Assembly: GCA_001414485.1 (NCBI GenBank)
Contig: LLEY01000144.1
Location: 1 to 64,000 of the forward strand
Length of the DNA: 64,000 nt
Direction: 5' to 3'
From: Calycina herbarum
Lineage: Eukaryota; Ascomycota; Leotiomycetes; Helotiales; Pezizellaceae
Shown: piece by piece, positions 1 through 13,399 of the stretch
Layout of the letters: every line of letters begins with the position of its first letter
Numbering within the stretch: the first letter of the stretch is position 1
Notes under the pieces: model-generated
Databases searched by the model: none
What the model was told of the DNA's origin: nothing
Seen by the model: the letters and a program-made list of their open reading frames with translations, nothing else
Position numbers and translations under genes: made by a program

Positions 1-69
1 CCCTAACCCTAACCCTAACCCTAACCCTAACCCTAACCCTAACCCTAACCCTAACCCTAACCCTAACCC
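1..69. repeat. Telomere, CCCTAA array
   Basis: About eleven and a half perfect tandem copies of CCCTAA start at the first base. This is the C-strand of the TTAGGG telomere repeat of filamentous fungi, so the window begins at a left chromosome end. Confidence 0.98.
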
Positions 70-165
70 TAGGCTGGTGTGCACGGGCCAGCCACTGCCC
101 ACTGCCCTAAGCGAACCTTACTAAAAAAGCCTAGTTAGTCGACAAAATAGGAGGAAATACCGTTA
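70..165. other. Telomere-to-retroelement junction, no gene
   Basis: A short stretch of higher GC (70-120, with CCACTGCCCACTGCCCTAA) separates the telomere array from the AT-rich retroelement. It shows no RIP signature in its first 50 bases and no reading frame. A CCCTAA hexamer inside it is compatible with telomere addition or a short subtelomeric remnant; the origin cannot be told from this copy alone. Confidence 0.5.
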
Positions 166-406
166 GACGAGCGACTAGAGCGACTAGAACAGGAGAATAC
201 AGTTCTATATAAGACTAGTACGTCTGCTATTAGATAGAAGCCTCGTACTTAACTTTAGTTATTAATCTTATTATCTTATTTAATATCTTTAATATAAGTA
301 ACGAGTTCACTTCTAAGTAAATAACCTAGCGTATCTATACTTCTTACCTATATACTAACCTTTAAGACTTAGTCATCTTTATTTAGTTTGTTTAAGTTTT
401 GTTATA
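166..406 (+). mobile_element. 5' LTR of outer retroelement (truncated)
   Basis: This segment aligns almost base for base with 7019-7033 joined to 13880-14105, the 3' LTR of the same element. It ends in TGTTATA, a RIP form of the TGTTACA-type end seen as TGTAACG (reverse complement) in the inner element's LTRs. The upstream part of the LTR (U3) has no match between 70 and 165, so the telomere-side end has been lost. Differences between the two copies are mainly C/T and G/A transitions. Confidence 0.8.
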
Positions 407-2800
407 CTTTAAGCACCTGCTTAGAAGTTCAGTTGCTATAGCTCTAGCAACCCCTGCAGTAGCTAGCCTAAATACTAGTTAAGTTAACGTTGTAGAAATA
501 TCTAGAAGTACGACTAGGAGAACACCTGCTAGTATATAATCAACTAGAAACGACGATAATGTTAGTATACTAGACGCCCCTAAGCTCTATAAGGTTAAAG
601 TACTTAAATCTATTAAAGTTAAGATACTAGATACGTATTATAGGAAGTAAAAGGAACTCGACTTATTCCTTCTCTAAATAGACATCTACTTTAACTTTAA
701 TTCTAATAAGTTTAAAGATAATTATAACTTATAAACTATCTTTGCTATCTCCTACCTTAGAGGATTAGTATTAGAATAGGCTTAGCTATACTTAGAGGAC
801 TTCTTTAAAAATAAGAATAAAGATAGAAAGATAGAATTAACTAAGATTATATTTAAATCTTAGAGAGGATTTAAGATAACTATTAGAAAAGTCTTTAAAG
901 ACTTTAATATAATCTAAACAGCTATATATAAGCTTTTAGAATTATACTAGACCGGATTAGTAATAGATTATACTAATAAATTTTAATATTATAGAACAAA
1001 GTTAGAATAAGATACTATTACTCTTATAGAACTCTTTTATAGAAGATTAAAGATATATATTTATAAGGAAATAGCTAAGTAGAATATATAATTCTTAACT
1101 ATTATAAATATAATTAAGAAGGTTGTCTAACTAGATAATCGCTTATATAAATTTAAGAAGAGTAACCCTAGGTATAGGGAAAAGAGTAAAGGGTTAGGAA
1201 AGTAGAAGTACTCTTATACTAATAAGTATAGTAAGGAGGTAAACACTATATAGAAGAAAACCTTTCTAAAGAAAGAAGGACTTTTCTAGAAAGAGCGAAA
1301 TTATTAATATAAGTAGAACTTATATTATACTTATAGCTAACTAAACTATAGAGTAAATAAGTATAGTAAGAAGAAAGACTTAAAGAGAAAGAAATAAATT
1401 AATACTACTATTTAATAACAAGTAGCTTTAACCGATTATATTAAACTTATAGATAAGGAGCTCGAAGTATAAGAATATAGAACCTAGATTAAAAATAATA
1501 AAGGAATTAGTAGTATATAAGATACTAATAATAATAGGGATCTACTTCTGAAAGAATATTATAATATATAATTAGTAATAGAATCTAAGTAACCTCTTTA
1601 AGTAGAATACGAATTACTACTATCGACTAGTTTCTTAGAGACATCGGATTTATCTTCTAGTTTAGAAGAAGAAATAAAAAATAAAGCCTCTAAAGTTAGA
1701 GAAACTTAGGCTTTTCTTAAAACCTTTAAACAAGGAAATCGATAAGTATATATTAATAATTAGAAACTAGATTTCTAGAGTTCTTATATAATATAAGAAG
1801 TTAACCTAACTATCTTAACAACGTATATAATTATAAGTAATAACTCTAAAATAATAACTCTAGTTAGCCTAATTACTAGATAAAAAACTATTAAAGAAAA
1901 GGAACTAGAACAGAAACATTAACTAGTTAAAAAACCTAGCTACTCTAAAGTAGGAGATATATAGAAAATATATAATATCTTAGATAAGACTAGTATATAG
2001 ACATAGTAAGTTCTAATAGGATTTATAAGACGAATTAAAACCTCTTTTCTTAGGATATTACCTAAAGATGTTATACTAAAGGAATTTAAGTAATATATTA
2101 TTATTATATTAATTAAGAATAATAAGTTAGTATTTAGAAAATATAACTTATAATAACTATTTAGTATATTATACTAGGAGTAAAGAGAGCTCGATATAAC
2201 TAAGTAGGCTAAGATAGAAATAGAAGAATTATACTATCTACTAGTAGAAGAACTATAGTTTATAGAAATAGTTTAAGAAATAATAATATAATAGATATAA
2301 TATAAACCAAGTCTAACTTTAGACTAGTTATTATAGAAACGATTTAAAGGAATATTACTAGAGTCTACTAGAATAGTAAAATATTATTAGATATATAAAG
2401 TAGTATTATCAGATAAAGAAGGAGTAGTATTCTTTCCTTAGTCCTAGATTAGAGCTATTAAAAAAAAGAATTTAAGGGATTATATATTTAAAGTTTACTA
2501 TATAAAACTAGAGATAAGTATACTAGAGGCTACTTTAGATTATCTATATATAAGAGAACTATAGTTTATAGAAGCTATTTTAGAAACTAGTTATAAATAG
2601 ATCTAATATAACTATAGACAGATACTAAAGCAATTTATAAAGGAAATTCCTAAAACTATAAGAATTATAGAATATAGATTAGTATATAAGGTAGTATATA
2701 CTAATAAGGAAAGAGTAAGATTCTTTCTATAGTATAAGAATAAGAAGAGAAAGAAGTATAATTAAGAAAATCGATCTTTCAAAGTCTAATATATTAAAGC
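407..2800 (+). pseudogene. Outer element gag and 5' pol relic
   Basis: By position, between the 5' LTR and the protease trace, this is the gag region. The sequence is about three-quarters A+T, with almost no CpA or TpG and stops in all frames, so no gag motif can be claimed. A lysine/asparagine-rich stretch around 1290-1400 sits where a CCHC nucleocapsid would be expected, but its cysteines are not recognisable. The assignment rests on position only. Confidence 0.5.
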
Positions 2801-2839
2801 AAAGTTAAACACTACTTTAAGAGAAAGACAGTTAGTAAT

Positions 2840-5800
2840 AACTATAGAAATAAGAGGAAAAAAGTTATAAGTTATAATAGACTTAAGAGCAACAAGTAAC
2901 TTTATTTCTCTAATAGCTTAAGAGAAGCTAAACGTCTAAATCAAAGAAATAAGACTATATTAATTAAGAGTAGTTAATAGAACAGATATTATATATTAAA
3001 ATAGAATTATTAATTAGTAAACTATTCTAATAAAAATTAATATTAAAAGATACTATTTAGATATATAATTCGATATTATTAAAATAGGAAGTAAGGAAGT
3101 AATACTTAGTATACTATAGATTTAGGAACATAATCTAGAAATCGACTAGAAGGCTAGAATAATAACCTTTAGTTAATATAAATACATAGGTTCGTATTTA
3201 TAACTTCAAAGCTAGAACAAGGTTAGCGCCACCTCTTCTAAAGTACTAGAATACCTTACTCAAAGTCCTTTACAGGTTAGTAAGAAAGCTAATAATAAAA
3301 TACCTATATAGTATAGAGAATTTAAGGCTTTGTTCAAAAACCTAGAAGACTTATAAGCTTTATTAGAACATTACTTATAAGATTATAAGATTAAATTAAA
3401 AAAGAGTTATTACCTCTTAAAACAGAAGCTTCAGTTATATAACTAGAAAAGCCTATAGAGAATAGAAAGTTATATAAAGGAAGGTATTAAGAAGAGATAT
3501 ATTAGAAGATCTAAGTTACTAATTACCTTAAATATACTTATTATTAAGAAAAAAGATAATTTAAATAGAAGAGTATATATTAATTATTAAGAAGTAAATT
3601 ATACTATAGTTAAGGACGCTTATCTACTACTACCTAGCTAATACTTATAAGATAAGTTAGATAAGGTAGTATAATTTACGAAATTAGATTAATAAAATAC
3701 TTATAGACTTATATAAATAAAAACCAGAGATAAATAAAAGATAGTATTTATCTTACTATCGAGCCTTTATAAATATACAGTTATACTATTTAGACTTTAT
3801 AACATACTAACTATATATTAGAAATAAAATAATAACATTTTAAGAGATCTTCTAAGAATAATAGTAATCTATTACTTAGATAATATTCTAATCTTCTTAG
3901 AAAAAGAAGAAGAATATAAGAGACATATTAGAGAAGTTTTATAATAACTTATAAAAGTAAACTCTTAATTAAAACTCTTAAAATACGAGTTCGAAGTAAC
4001 TTAGACACTTTTCCTAAGATAGGTATTTAGTCTAAGGAAAATAGAAATAGATCTAGTAAAGATCTAAGACATCTTAAACTAGAAATTACTAGAGAATATA
4101 AAAGATATATAGTCCTTTCTTAGATTTATAAACTTTTACTATCTATTTATATAAGACTATATAAAGATTACTAAACTAATATTAATACTAGTTAAAAAAG
4201 TTATTAAGTTTATATAGAATAAATAAGTAGAGAATACTTTTTAGAAAATTAAAGTAAGATTTATAGAAAAACCTATTCTATATAATTTTAATATAGATAA
4301 ACCTAGTATAATCGAAATAGACGCTTTAGATATAGTAGTAGGTACGATTTACTTATAACTAAATAATAAAGGAAAACTTATATCTATTATATATTATTCT
4401 AAAATATTTAACCTAGTATAATAAAACTATAGTATCTTCGACAAAGAACTATTTACTATAGTATTAGCTTTAGAATACTAGAGAATTTATTTATAGCTAG
4501 TAAAACACCTAGTTATAGTTTTATCTAACTATAAGAACTCTAAAACGTTTATAATAACTAAGAAACTTATAATAAGATAATTAGCTAGATAGTTAGAAAT
4601 ACTAGGAAGATTTAACATCGTTATTTAGTATATAAAAGGAACGTTAAATACTTAAGCTAATACTCTTAGCTAAAAACCTAGATATAAGAGAAACAAAGAG
4701 TATAAAAAGATTATAATCTTAAAAACTCTTAAGAATAGAGACTTAGTACCTACTATATATAAAATTATAATAATAAATAACATTTAGATAGACAAAATTT
4801 AAAACATATATAAAGGTTATAACTAGTATATAAAAGAGAGATTATAGGTCCCTAGCTTGTATATAAAGGAATTTATATAAGAATACTATACTACGTCTAC
4901 TTATAGCTACTAAGGAATTCGTAGAACTCTTTAGAGGATAAGATAATACTACTATATTAATCGGTTATCCACGATAGTTAAGGAAGTAATAGCAGAATAT
5001 AATACCTATACTAGGAATAAGGCTTCCTACTATACTTCTTATAGACAAATAAATACTACTCTAATACTATAAATACCTTAGAAATCAATATTAATAGATT
5101 TTATTATTAAATTACTAAAATCTAAAGATCTAATAACAAAAGTTAAATATAATATAATCCTAGTTATTATAGAACAACTTATAAAGTATATAATTCTTAT
5201 AGTATATATAGAGTTAAGTACTACTAAGAAACTAGCATTTACATTCCTTAGAGAAGTAGTCTTAAGATATAGACTACTAGAAGAAATACTCTTAAATAGA
5301 GATAAACTCTTTATCTTAAAATTTTAAATCGCTCTTATAAAACGATTAAGTATAAAGAGAAAGCTCTTTATAGCTTTCTACTCTTAAATAAATAGAGGAA
5401 ATAAACAGATAAATTAAGTAGTTAAAACATACCTTTATTATTATATAAACTACTAGTAGAACAACTAGGTAGAACTACTACTCTTAACACAGTTTACCTA
5501 TAACAGTTTAGTAATAGAAACAATACTTATTATACTATTCTATACTAACTTTAGGTATAAATTATTAGTATATTAAGAACTACTATCTATAATCATCAAT
5601 AATCAACTTACTTATATTTATATCTTAAAAATCAAGAGTCTATATAAGAAACTTATAAAGGACCTATAATTTATAATAGAAAGAAATATATACTATTATA
5701 ATAAACGACGTAGTTAGAAGCTAATACTAAAAAAGGGGGATAAAGTCTACTTAGTATAGAAAAACATTAATATAAAAAGACTAAGTAATAAACTAGATTA

Positions 5801-6165
5801 TAAAAAACTTAGACTATTTAAAATCAAACGTGTTAAAGGACCTTTAAATTATAAATTAGTACTACTAAGAATAATAAACATTTATCTAGTATTCTATATA
5901 TCTTTACTTAAACTAGTACTACTAGGAGCACTACTAGCTCTAATTATAGAAATTCAACTAGTTAATCTAAATACCGAATATAAAGTTAAAAGGATTCTTA
6001 ACTATAAGATTATTAGAAGTAAGATTAAGTATTTAATTAAATAGTTAGATTACCTATACTTAGAAAACACTTAGAAACCTAGAAAGAATATTAACTAGTA
6101 CTTAGAGAAACTTTAGGACTTCTACTATCGAAACCCAGGGTTACCTATATTAGGTAATCGATAAG
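2840..6165 (+). pseudogene. Outer element pol relic (PR-RT-RH-IN-chromodomain)
   Basis: Readable traces in order: an aspartic-protease-like IIDLRATSNFIS near 2870-2925; reverse transcriptase at about 3690-3930, including YLDNILIF, a degraded form of the YxDD active site; RNase H at about 4310-4650, including DKELFTIVLAL; integrase core at about 5085-5460 (SILIDFIIKLLKSKD, REVVLRYRL); and a chromodomain at about 5985-6110 (YKVKRILNYKII). Most interruptions are TAG or TAA where TGG, CAG or CAA would be expected, the direction of RIP. The chromodomain normally steers integration to marked heterochromatin; here it is non-functional. Confidence 0.85.
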
Positions 6166-6806
6166 GAAGACCTCGAGGAAACTAGGATCGAGACCTAGGT
6201 CGAAAGCAAGGTTAAAGGCAGTAGGGGTAAGGTGGGCGGCTAGTCTAGTAGCCTCCTTTCTCCTTTCCTTCTCTTCTTTTTCTTTTTCCTCCTTCTCCTT
6301 AGCTTTATCTAGCTCCTAAAAGGTACTAAGTCCTCGACAAAGCATTTATTATTCTCGCTTATTAAGAAGACGTTACTATACTCGAAGATAGAGAACTTTT
6401 AACATTGCTTTCTACTAGGCCTAAAAGGCTTTTTCTTAGGCCTAATAGGCCGTCTCCTTCTTAACCTATAGACAGCGTTTCTATATATTAAGAGATTCCT
6501 ATTTAAAAGTTAAAGGTATTCGATTTTACTACTTAATATTATAAGTTTTACCCTTTCTAGTATACTTAGAACATTTCTTACCCCTAGTAATAGATATATA
6601 GCAACGACTGGACGTAGAAGTAAGACAGCGAGTATAAGATAATATTTCAGATCCTACTCGATTAATATAAAGAGCGTTATTAATACGATTTTATTTTAGT
6701 TTATCTTTTATAGATAATGTTATTAAAAACATTATAGTAAGAGAAGGCTAATAGCCTTCTAATAGTATTTCTTAGGTCGTACTTAAGCGTAGAGACACGC
6801 TAGGCT

Positions 6807-6819
6807 AAGAAGGGGATAG
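6807..6819 (+). other. Polypurine tract of outer element
   Basis: AAGAAGGGGATAG directly precedes the start of the 3' LTR at 6820. The same 13 bases occur on the minus strand beside the inner element's 3' LTR (7509-7521). The tract primes plus-strand DNA synthesis in LTR elements. Confidence 0.75.
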
Positions 6820-7033
6820 TATTATAAATTATATATAAGTATATAATAAGTAAAGACTAGGCAGCGCTCTAACAGGTTAAGCACTATCGGAAACTCTTAT
6901 AAGCAAAAAAGAGGGATCCTTAGACTAGCTAAGCGATCTATGGATTTCCTTTAGTAAGAAGTATCACGTAACCTAGTCGCCTAAGTCGCCTAAGTCGCCT
7001 GTCGACTGAAGCGATTAAGACGAGCGACTAGAG
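6820..7033 (+). mobile_element. 3' LTR of outer element, first part
   Basis: The LTR begins TATTATAAATTA, a RIP-altered counterpart of the TGT(T/C)AC start of the inner LTR read on its own strand. It contains a tandem AGTCGCCTA run (about 6974-6999) and stops at 7033, where the inner element inserted. It resumes at 13880, giving a 440-bp LTR once the insertion and one TAGAG are removed. Its U3 half is clearly diverged from the inner element's LTR. Confidence 0.75.
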
Positions 7034-7508
7034 TATAACGAAACTTAAACGAACTAAACAAAGATGACTAAGTCTCGAAGATTGGTATATAGTAAGAAGT
7101 ATGAATACGCTGGGTTGTTTACTTAGAAGTGAACTCGTTACTTATATTAAAGATGTTAAATAAGATGATAAAATTGATAACTAAAGTTAAGTACGAAGCT
7201 CCTATCTAGATAGTAGACGTGCTAGTATATATAGAACCTTCGTCCTTTGCCTATATTGCTCTGAAACCCTTATATCGCTTATATCGCCTACTAACTAAGC
7301 GATGTAGGCAATGTAGACGATTATTACGTGTCCGCTGACAGAGTTACGTGATTCTAATATAATCCTAATAATAAGATCCTGAAGTCCTTTAAGTACTATT
7401 ACTTCTAGGCTTCCTCCTATGTTACCTTTCCTTTCCTAGATACCTGTGCCTTATCCTATTAGAACGCTGTCTAGACTACGTATTACAATTTATACGTGAT
7501 TTGTAACA
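7034..7508 (-). mobile_element. 3' LTR of inner element
   Basis: A 475-bp LTR identical in length to 13400-13874. Differences between the two are nearly all transitions, more often T or A in this copy, so this copy is somewhat more RIP-mutated. Its ends TATAAC...GTAACA are altered forms of TG...CA. Confidence 0.92.
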
Positions 7509-7521
7509 CTATCCCCTTCTT
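7509..7521 (-). other. Polypurine tract of inner element
   Basis: Read on the minus strand, AAGAAGGGGATAG abuts the 3' LTR. The identical tract in the outer element supports its function as the plus-strand primer. Confidence 0.8.
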
Positions 7522-7701
7522 AGTCTAGCGTGTCCCTACACTTAAGTATAGCCTAAGAAATATTGTTAAAAGGCTAGTAGCCTTTCTATTCTTCTATTAT
7601 GTCGTTAACGTCTTCTTATAAGGATAAACTTAAATAAAATAGAATTCTCTACACCTTTTAAATCGAACGATTAGGACGTGAAATGATTCCCTATACTCGA
7701 T

Positions 7702-7983
7702 ATGTTTATACTAAATCCGGTTGTTATTACGTTAGTATTATTAATAGTTCTAAGTGCTCCGAGTGTACTAGGAAAGGCAAATCCTATAACGTCGAGGAAC
7801 GAAACCGAATACCCTTACTTTTTGAATGAGAATCCCTTAATACCTAGAAACAACAGTTATAATAAGAAGAAGAGATGGCTTATAAGGTTTAAGAAGAAGC
7901 TATGTAGAAGATCCTCCGTTTGCGGAAGTAATAGCGTTTCCTTGCTGAGCAGGAGTAAGAGATGCTCTGTCGCGGCCTCTTAA
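7702..7983 (+). CDS. 93-codon ORF antisense to inner element, doubtful
   Basis: This is the only ATG-initiated frame of any size in the 14-kb repeat block. The predicted protein starts with a hydrophobic stretch ending in SAPSVLG that resembles a secretion signal, followed by a basic tail with a few cysteines. It lies between the chromodomain and the polypurine tract of the inner element, on the opposite strand. The homologous region of the outer element (about 6370-6620, opposite strand) is mutated and not open. The patch keeps TpG on the + strand while CpA is depleted, which would preserve ATG by chance. I do not recognise the protein; a chance survivor is most likely. Confidence 0.15.
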   Translation: MFILNPVVITLVLLIVLSAPSVLGKANPITSRNETEYPYFLNENPLIPRNNSYNKKKRWLIRFKKKLCRRSSVCGSNSVSLLSRSKRCSVAAS

Positions 7984-8239
7984 CCCTATAAGAGCTTAAT
8001 AAAGCTAAGGAGAAAGAAGAAAAAAGAAAATAAGAGGAAAAAGAAAAGGTTAAGGTAGATGCGATTATAGTCTTAGGTAGAGGCCTAGATAATTATATAC
8101 CTGCTTATGCTAGTATGTCCCTTTTCGACATTCCTCTAGAACCTGGTCTCGATTCCGCTTTTTTCGAGGTTTTCCCTACTAACTACGAGATGTGGGTAGG
8201 CTTAGGTTTTACTGGTGGAACTCCTAAAGTTCTACCTAG

Positions 8240-11200
8240 TACTAGTTAAGGTTTCCTTTCAGTTCCTAAGTGTTCTCTGAATGTAGGTAATTTAACTATT
8301 TAATTAAATACTTAACTCGTCCTCTAATAAGTCTATAGTTAAGAATCTTTTCAACTTTATATTTAGTGTTTAGGTTTACTAGTTAGATTTTTATAATTAG
8401 GGCTAGTAGTGCTCCTGGTAGTGCTAGTTCGAGTAAGGATATGTAGAATACTAGGTAGATGTTTATTATCTTTAGTAATGCTAATTTATAATTTAAAGGT
8501 CTTTTAATACGTTTGATTTTAAATAGTTTAAGTTTTTTATAATCTAGTTTATTACTTAGTCTTTTTGTATCGATGTTTTTCTATACTAAGTAGACTTTAT
8601 CCCCCTCTTTTAGCGTTAGCTCCTAACTACGTTGTTTATTATAGTAGTATGTATTTCTTTTAGCTATAAACTGTAAGTCCTCTACAAGTTTCTTATATAA
8701 ACTTTTAATTTTTAAGACTTAAACACGAGTAAGTTGGTTATTAATGGTCGTAGATAGCGGTTCTTAATACGCTAATAATTTATACCTAAAATTGGTATAG
8801 AATGACGTAATAAGTGTTATTTCTATTACTAAACTATTATAGGCAAACTATGCTAAGGGTAGTAGTTCTACCTAGTTGTCTTACTAGTAGTTTATATAAT
8901 AATAAAGGTATGTTTTAACTACTTAATTCATCTGTTCGTTTCCTTTATTTATTTAAAGGTAGAAAGCTATAGAAAGCTTTCTTTTTATACCTAATTATTT
9001 TATAAGAGCGATCTAAAATTTTAAGGTAAAGAGCTTATCTCTATCTAAGAGTATTTCTTCTAGTAGTCTATGTCTTAAGACTACTTCTTTAAGGAATGCG
9101 AATACTAATTCCTTAGCCGTACTTGACTCTATATATACTATAAGAATTATATACTTTGTAAGTCGTTCTATAATAACTAGGATTATATTATATTTAACTC
9201 TTATTATTAGATCTTTAGATTTTAGTAATTTGATAATAAAATCTATAGATATTGATTTCTAAGGTATCTATAGTATTAGAGTAGTGTTTATCTGTCTATA
9301 AGGAGCATAGTAGGAAGCCTTGTTCCTAGTATAGGTATTATATTCTGCTATTACTTCCTTGACTATTATAGATAACTGATTAATATAGTAGTGTTGTCTT
9401 ATCCTCTAGAGGGTTCTTCGAATTCCTTAGTAACTATGAGCGGGCGTAGTATAGTATTCTTATATAAATTCTTTTACGTATAAACTAGGAACCTATAGTT
9501 TCCCTTTTACGTACTAGTTATAACCTTTATATATGTTTTAAATTTTGTCTATCTATATATCGTTTATCGCTACTATCTTATATACCGTAGGTACTAAGTC
9601 TCTATTCTTAAGAGTTTTTAAGATTATAATCTTTTTATACTTCTTATTTCTCTTATATCTAGGTTTTCGGCTAAGAGTATTAGCTTGAGTATTCAACGTT
9701 CCTTTTATATATTAGATAACGATGTCGAATCCTTCTAATATCTCTAACCATCTAGCTAATTGCTTTGTTATAAGTTCCTTAGTAGTTGTAAATGTCCTAA
9801 GGTTCTTATAGTTAGATAAAACTATAACTAGGTGTTTTACTAGCTATAAATAAATTCTCTAGTGTTCTAAAGCTAATACTATAGTAAGCAATTCTTTATT
9901 GAAAATGTTATAGTTTTATTATACTAGGTTAAATATCTTAGAATAATATATAATAGGTATAAGTTTTCCTTTATTATTTAGCTATAGGTGAACTGTACTT
10001 ACTACTATATTTAAAGCATCTATTTCGATTATACTAGGTTTGTCTATATCGAAATCGTATAAAATAGGTTTTTCTATAAACTTTGCTTTGATTTTCTAAA
10101 AAGCATCTTCTGCTTATTTATTCTATATAAATCTAATAGCTTTTTTAACTAGTTCTAACATTGGTTTAATAATTTTTACATAGTTTTAAATAAATAGACA
10201 GCAAAAGTTTACAAATCTAAGGAAGGACTATACGTCTTTTACATTTTCTAGTAACTTCTAGTTTAAGACGTCTTAGATCTTTACTAGATCTATCTCTATT
10301 TTCCTTAAGCTAAATACCTATCCTAGGAAAAGGGTCTAAGTTACTCTAAACTCGTATTTTAAGAGTTTCAACTAAGAGTTTACTTTTACTAGTTATTATA
10401 AAACTTCTTTAATATATCCCTTATATTCTTTTTCTTTTTCTAAGAAGATTAAGATATTATCTAAGTAATAGATTACTATTACTTTTAGAAGATCTCTTAA
10501 AATGTTATTATTTTATCTCTAATATATAGCTAGTATATTATAGAGTCTAAATAGTATAACTATATATTCGTAAAGGCCTAATAGTAAGGTAAATACTATC
10601 TTCTATTCGTCTCTGACTTTTATTTATATAAGTCTATAGACGTTTTATTAATCTAGTTTTATAAATCGTACTGCCTTGCCTAACTTATCTTATAAGTATT
10701 AGCTAGGTAGCAGCGGATAAGCGTCCTTAACTATAATATAATTTACTTCTTAGTAATTAATATATACTCTTCTATCTAGATCGTCTTTTTTCTTAATAAT
10801 AAGTATATTTAAGGTAATTAGTAACTTAGATTTTCTAATATATCCCTTCTTAATACCTTCCTTTATATAACTTTCTATCCTCTATAGGCTTTTCTAGTTA
10901 TATAACCAAAGCTTTTACTTTAAGAGGTAATAATCCTCTTTTAATTTAATCTTATAGTCCTATAAGCAATGTTCTAGTAAGGCTCGTAAGTCTTCTAGGT
11001 TTTTAAACAAAGCCTTAAATTCTCTATACTACATAGGTATTTCGTTATCAGCTGTCCTACTAACCTATGAAGGACCCTGGGCAAGGTGTCCTAGCATCTT
11101 AGAAGAGGTAGCACTAACCTCGTTCTAGCCTTAAAGTTATAATTACAAACCTACGTAATTATATCGACTAAAGGTTATTATTTAAGCCTTCTAATTAATA

Positions 11201-11500
11201 TCTAGATTATATTCCCTAATCTATAACATACCTAGTATTACTTCCTTACTTCCTATTTTAATAATATTAAATTATATATCTAAGCAGTGTCCTTCAATAG
11301 TAATACTTATTAGAATGGTTTACTAATTAATAATTCTATCCTAGTATATAACATCTATTCCGTTAACTACTCCTAGGCAGTATAGCTTTATATCTTTAAT
11401 TAGGACGTTTAGCTTTTTCTAAGCTACTAGAGAAAGAAAATTACTCGTTACTCCTAAATTAATTATAACTTAGAGTTCCTTTCCTCTTATCTTTGCTATT
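8240..11500 (-). pseudogene. Inner element pol relic (PR-RT-RH-IN-chromodomain)
   Basis: The minus strand carries the same domain order as the outer element: protease trace near 11410-11475 (SNFLSLVA), the reverse-transcriptase catalytic region near 10400-10500 (YLDNILIFLEKEKEYK, active site already altered), and a chromodomain near 8240-8376 (YKVEKILNYRLIRGRVKYL). RNase H and integrase fall between by homology. Stops occur every few dozen codons, mostly TAG/TAA at former tryptophan or glutamine positions. The element cannot move on its own. Confidence 0.82.
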
Positions 11501-13399
11501 ACTACAAGTTAATTCTCTCTAGATATAGCGTTTAATTTTCTAATTATCGGTTAGTAGAGCTCTCTCTATACTAACTCTGTTTCTTAGTCTATATTATATT
11601 CGTTTATCTCCTAGAAGATTATACTAAATAACTTCCTACTTCGTAATTCCTAGAATATTACTCTAACTTTTCCAACTAAAGCGACTATAGTATACTAGCC
11701 TCCTATTTCTAGTATAGTTTCCCTATTATTAGATAGCGTACCTAAAAAACTAGGTTTAGAGCGTCCTATAAAGTTATTAGGACCCTGTTATTACTATAAA
11801 CTAGTTTCTTCCTATAGATCTATAACTATCTAAATATCTCTTATCTTAGGTATACTAGATAGTTTACTAGATACTGCTTATTCTAGTCTAGGTTCTTTAA
11901 ATTCGATGGTTTCCCTTCTAGTAATAAGGCTTACTAAAGTTATTCTATCCTATTTATTCTAAACTATTTTATAGGTAGTTAAAATAGTAGAGTTAATTCC
12001 CTAAGTAGAATATAGGCTCTAGAAATTAGGTTTCTAGTTTTCTATATATACCTATCTATTCCCTCTTTTAAAGGTTCTAATAAATACCTATATTTCGCCT
12101 TATTTAGGCTTATATATTCCTAGATTTACCTCTAATAAGTTAGATATCGATTCCGACGACTTTAATAAACTTATTAATAGTAGTGATTTATATTCTACCT
12201 AAAGAGGCGATTTATAATCTATTTCCGGCCGTGTATTATAATATTCTTTAAGTAATAGATCCCTATTATCATTAGTATCCTATACCTTACTAACTTATAA
12301 CTTAATTCCTTTGTTTAGCTATAAGTATATAGCGCCTGCTGTTGTATCTATAGCGTCTATTTCAATTTATGTGCTATAACCTCTAGCTTCGAGTTCTTTA
12401 TCTGTGAGTTCGATTTTTTCTAGTAAAGCTACTTCTTTTTAGATAGTAGCGTTAGCTTGTTTCCCTTTAGAGTCTTTCTTCTTACTATACTCATTTGCTC
12501 TATAGCTAGGAAGACCATAGTTATAATATAAGTTCTGCTCGCGTCGACGACTTCGCTCTTTCTAGGATAATCCTCCCCTCTAGGAGTTTTCTTTCTTAGA
12601 TTCCTTCTCTAGAACCTATGATTTTCGAGTAGTATCGATTTCTATAGGATCTCTATAATCTTTTCGTCTACTCTTTCTATATTAATAACTATAACTTCCT
12701 TTCTTCTCTAGATTTCTTTTATAGATATAGTTGTCGATCCTAATTACGTTATTCGTTAATTTATTTAATATGTTTAGAAAATCCTCTTGTGCGATTTTAT
12801 CCTTTATGTTATCCTTAAGTCTATAATAGAATTGTTTATATAATGCTTTATCGTTCTATCCTATTTATATAGAGTACTATTGAAATTATAAGGTATACTT
12901 AGCAGCTAATCCCTTCTGCCTAAGTATATATAAAGCTCTAACTGCCTTTTTCTTTATATTAACATCCTTAAAAGCCTAGTTGATTCCCTCTCTAAATCCT
13001 CGAATATTCCTAAACAAATCCCTTGTCTTTTTAGACATCTAAAGAGAGACCTTTCTATTAGCTGTTTTGTTTATCTAGTAATCCTCTAGGTACGGTTCTA
13101 ACTAGTTATAAGCTGCCCTTTTAAGACGGGTGGACAACTATATAACCTAGTTAGTTTTACTTAGAAACTAGGTATAATAAAAACTTAAGTAGAGGGAAGC
13201 TTTTATTAAGAATTCAGCTAGCTTCTCAGGCAAGCTATTGAACAGCTTTAGAAGAGGAAGTTTTACTTCTTCTTAAAGAGTAGTAACCGGTATAACTAGT
13301 GTAACTGGGGGGTCCGCAGCTGGCCTTAGTAGGGTGGTTCTTAGAGTAGAAGAGGTTGCTGACATAGTAGCGATCTTACTTCTAAGTAGGTGCTTAAAG
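11501..13399 (-). pseudogene. Inner element gag region relic
   Basis: The region lies between the protease trace and the 5' LTR at 13400, the position of gag. Parts near 13180-13390 are less mutated than the rest. No intact frame and no clear nucleocapsid motif is visible. Confidence 0.5.

Noticed and set aside
6974..6999. CRISPR-like tandem AGTCGCCTA units
   Set aside because: Short direct tandem copies without unique spacers, inside an LTR.
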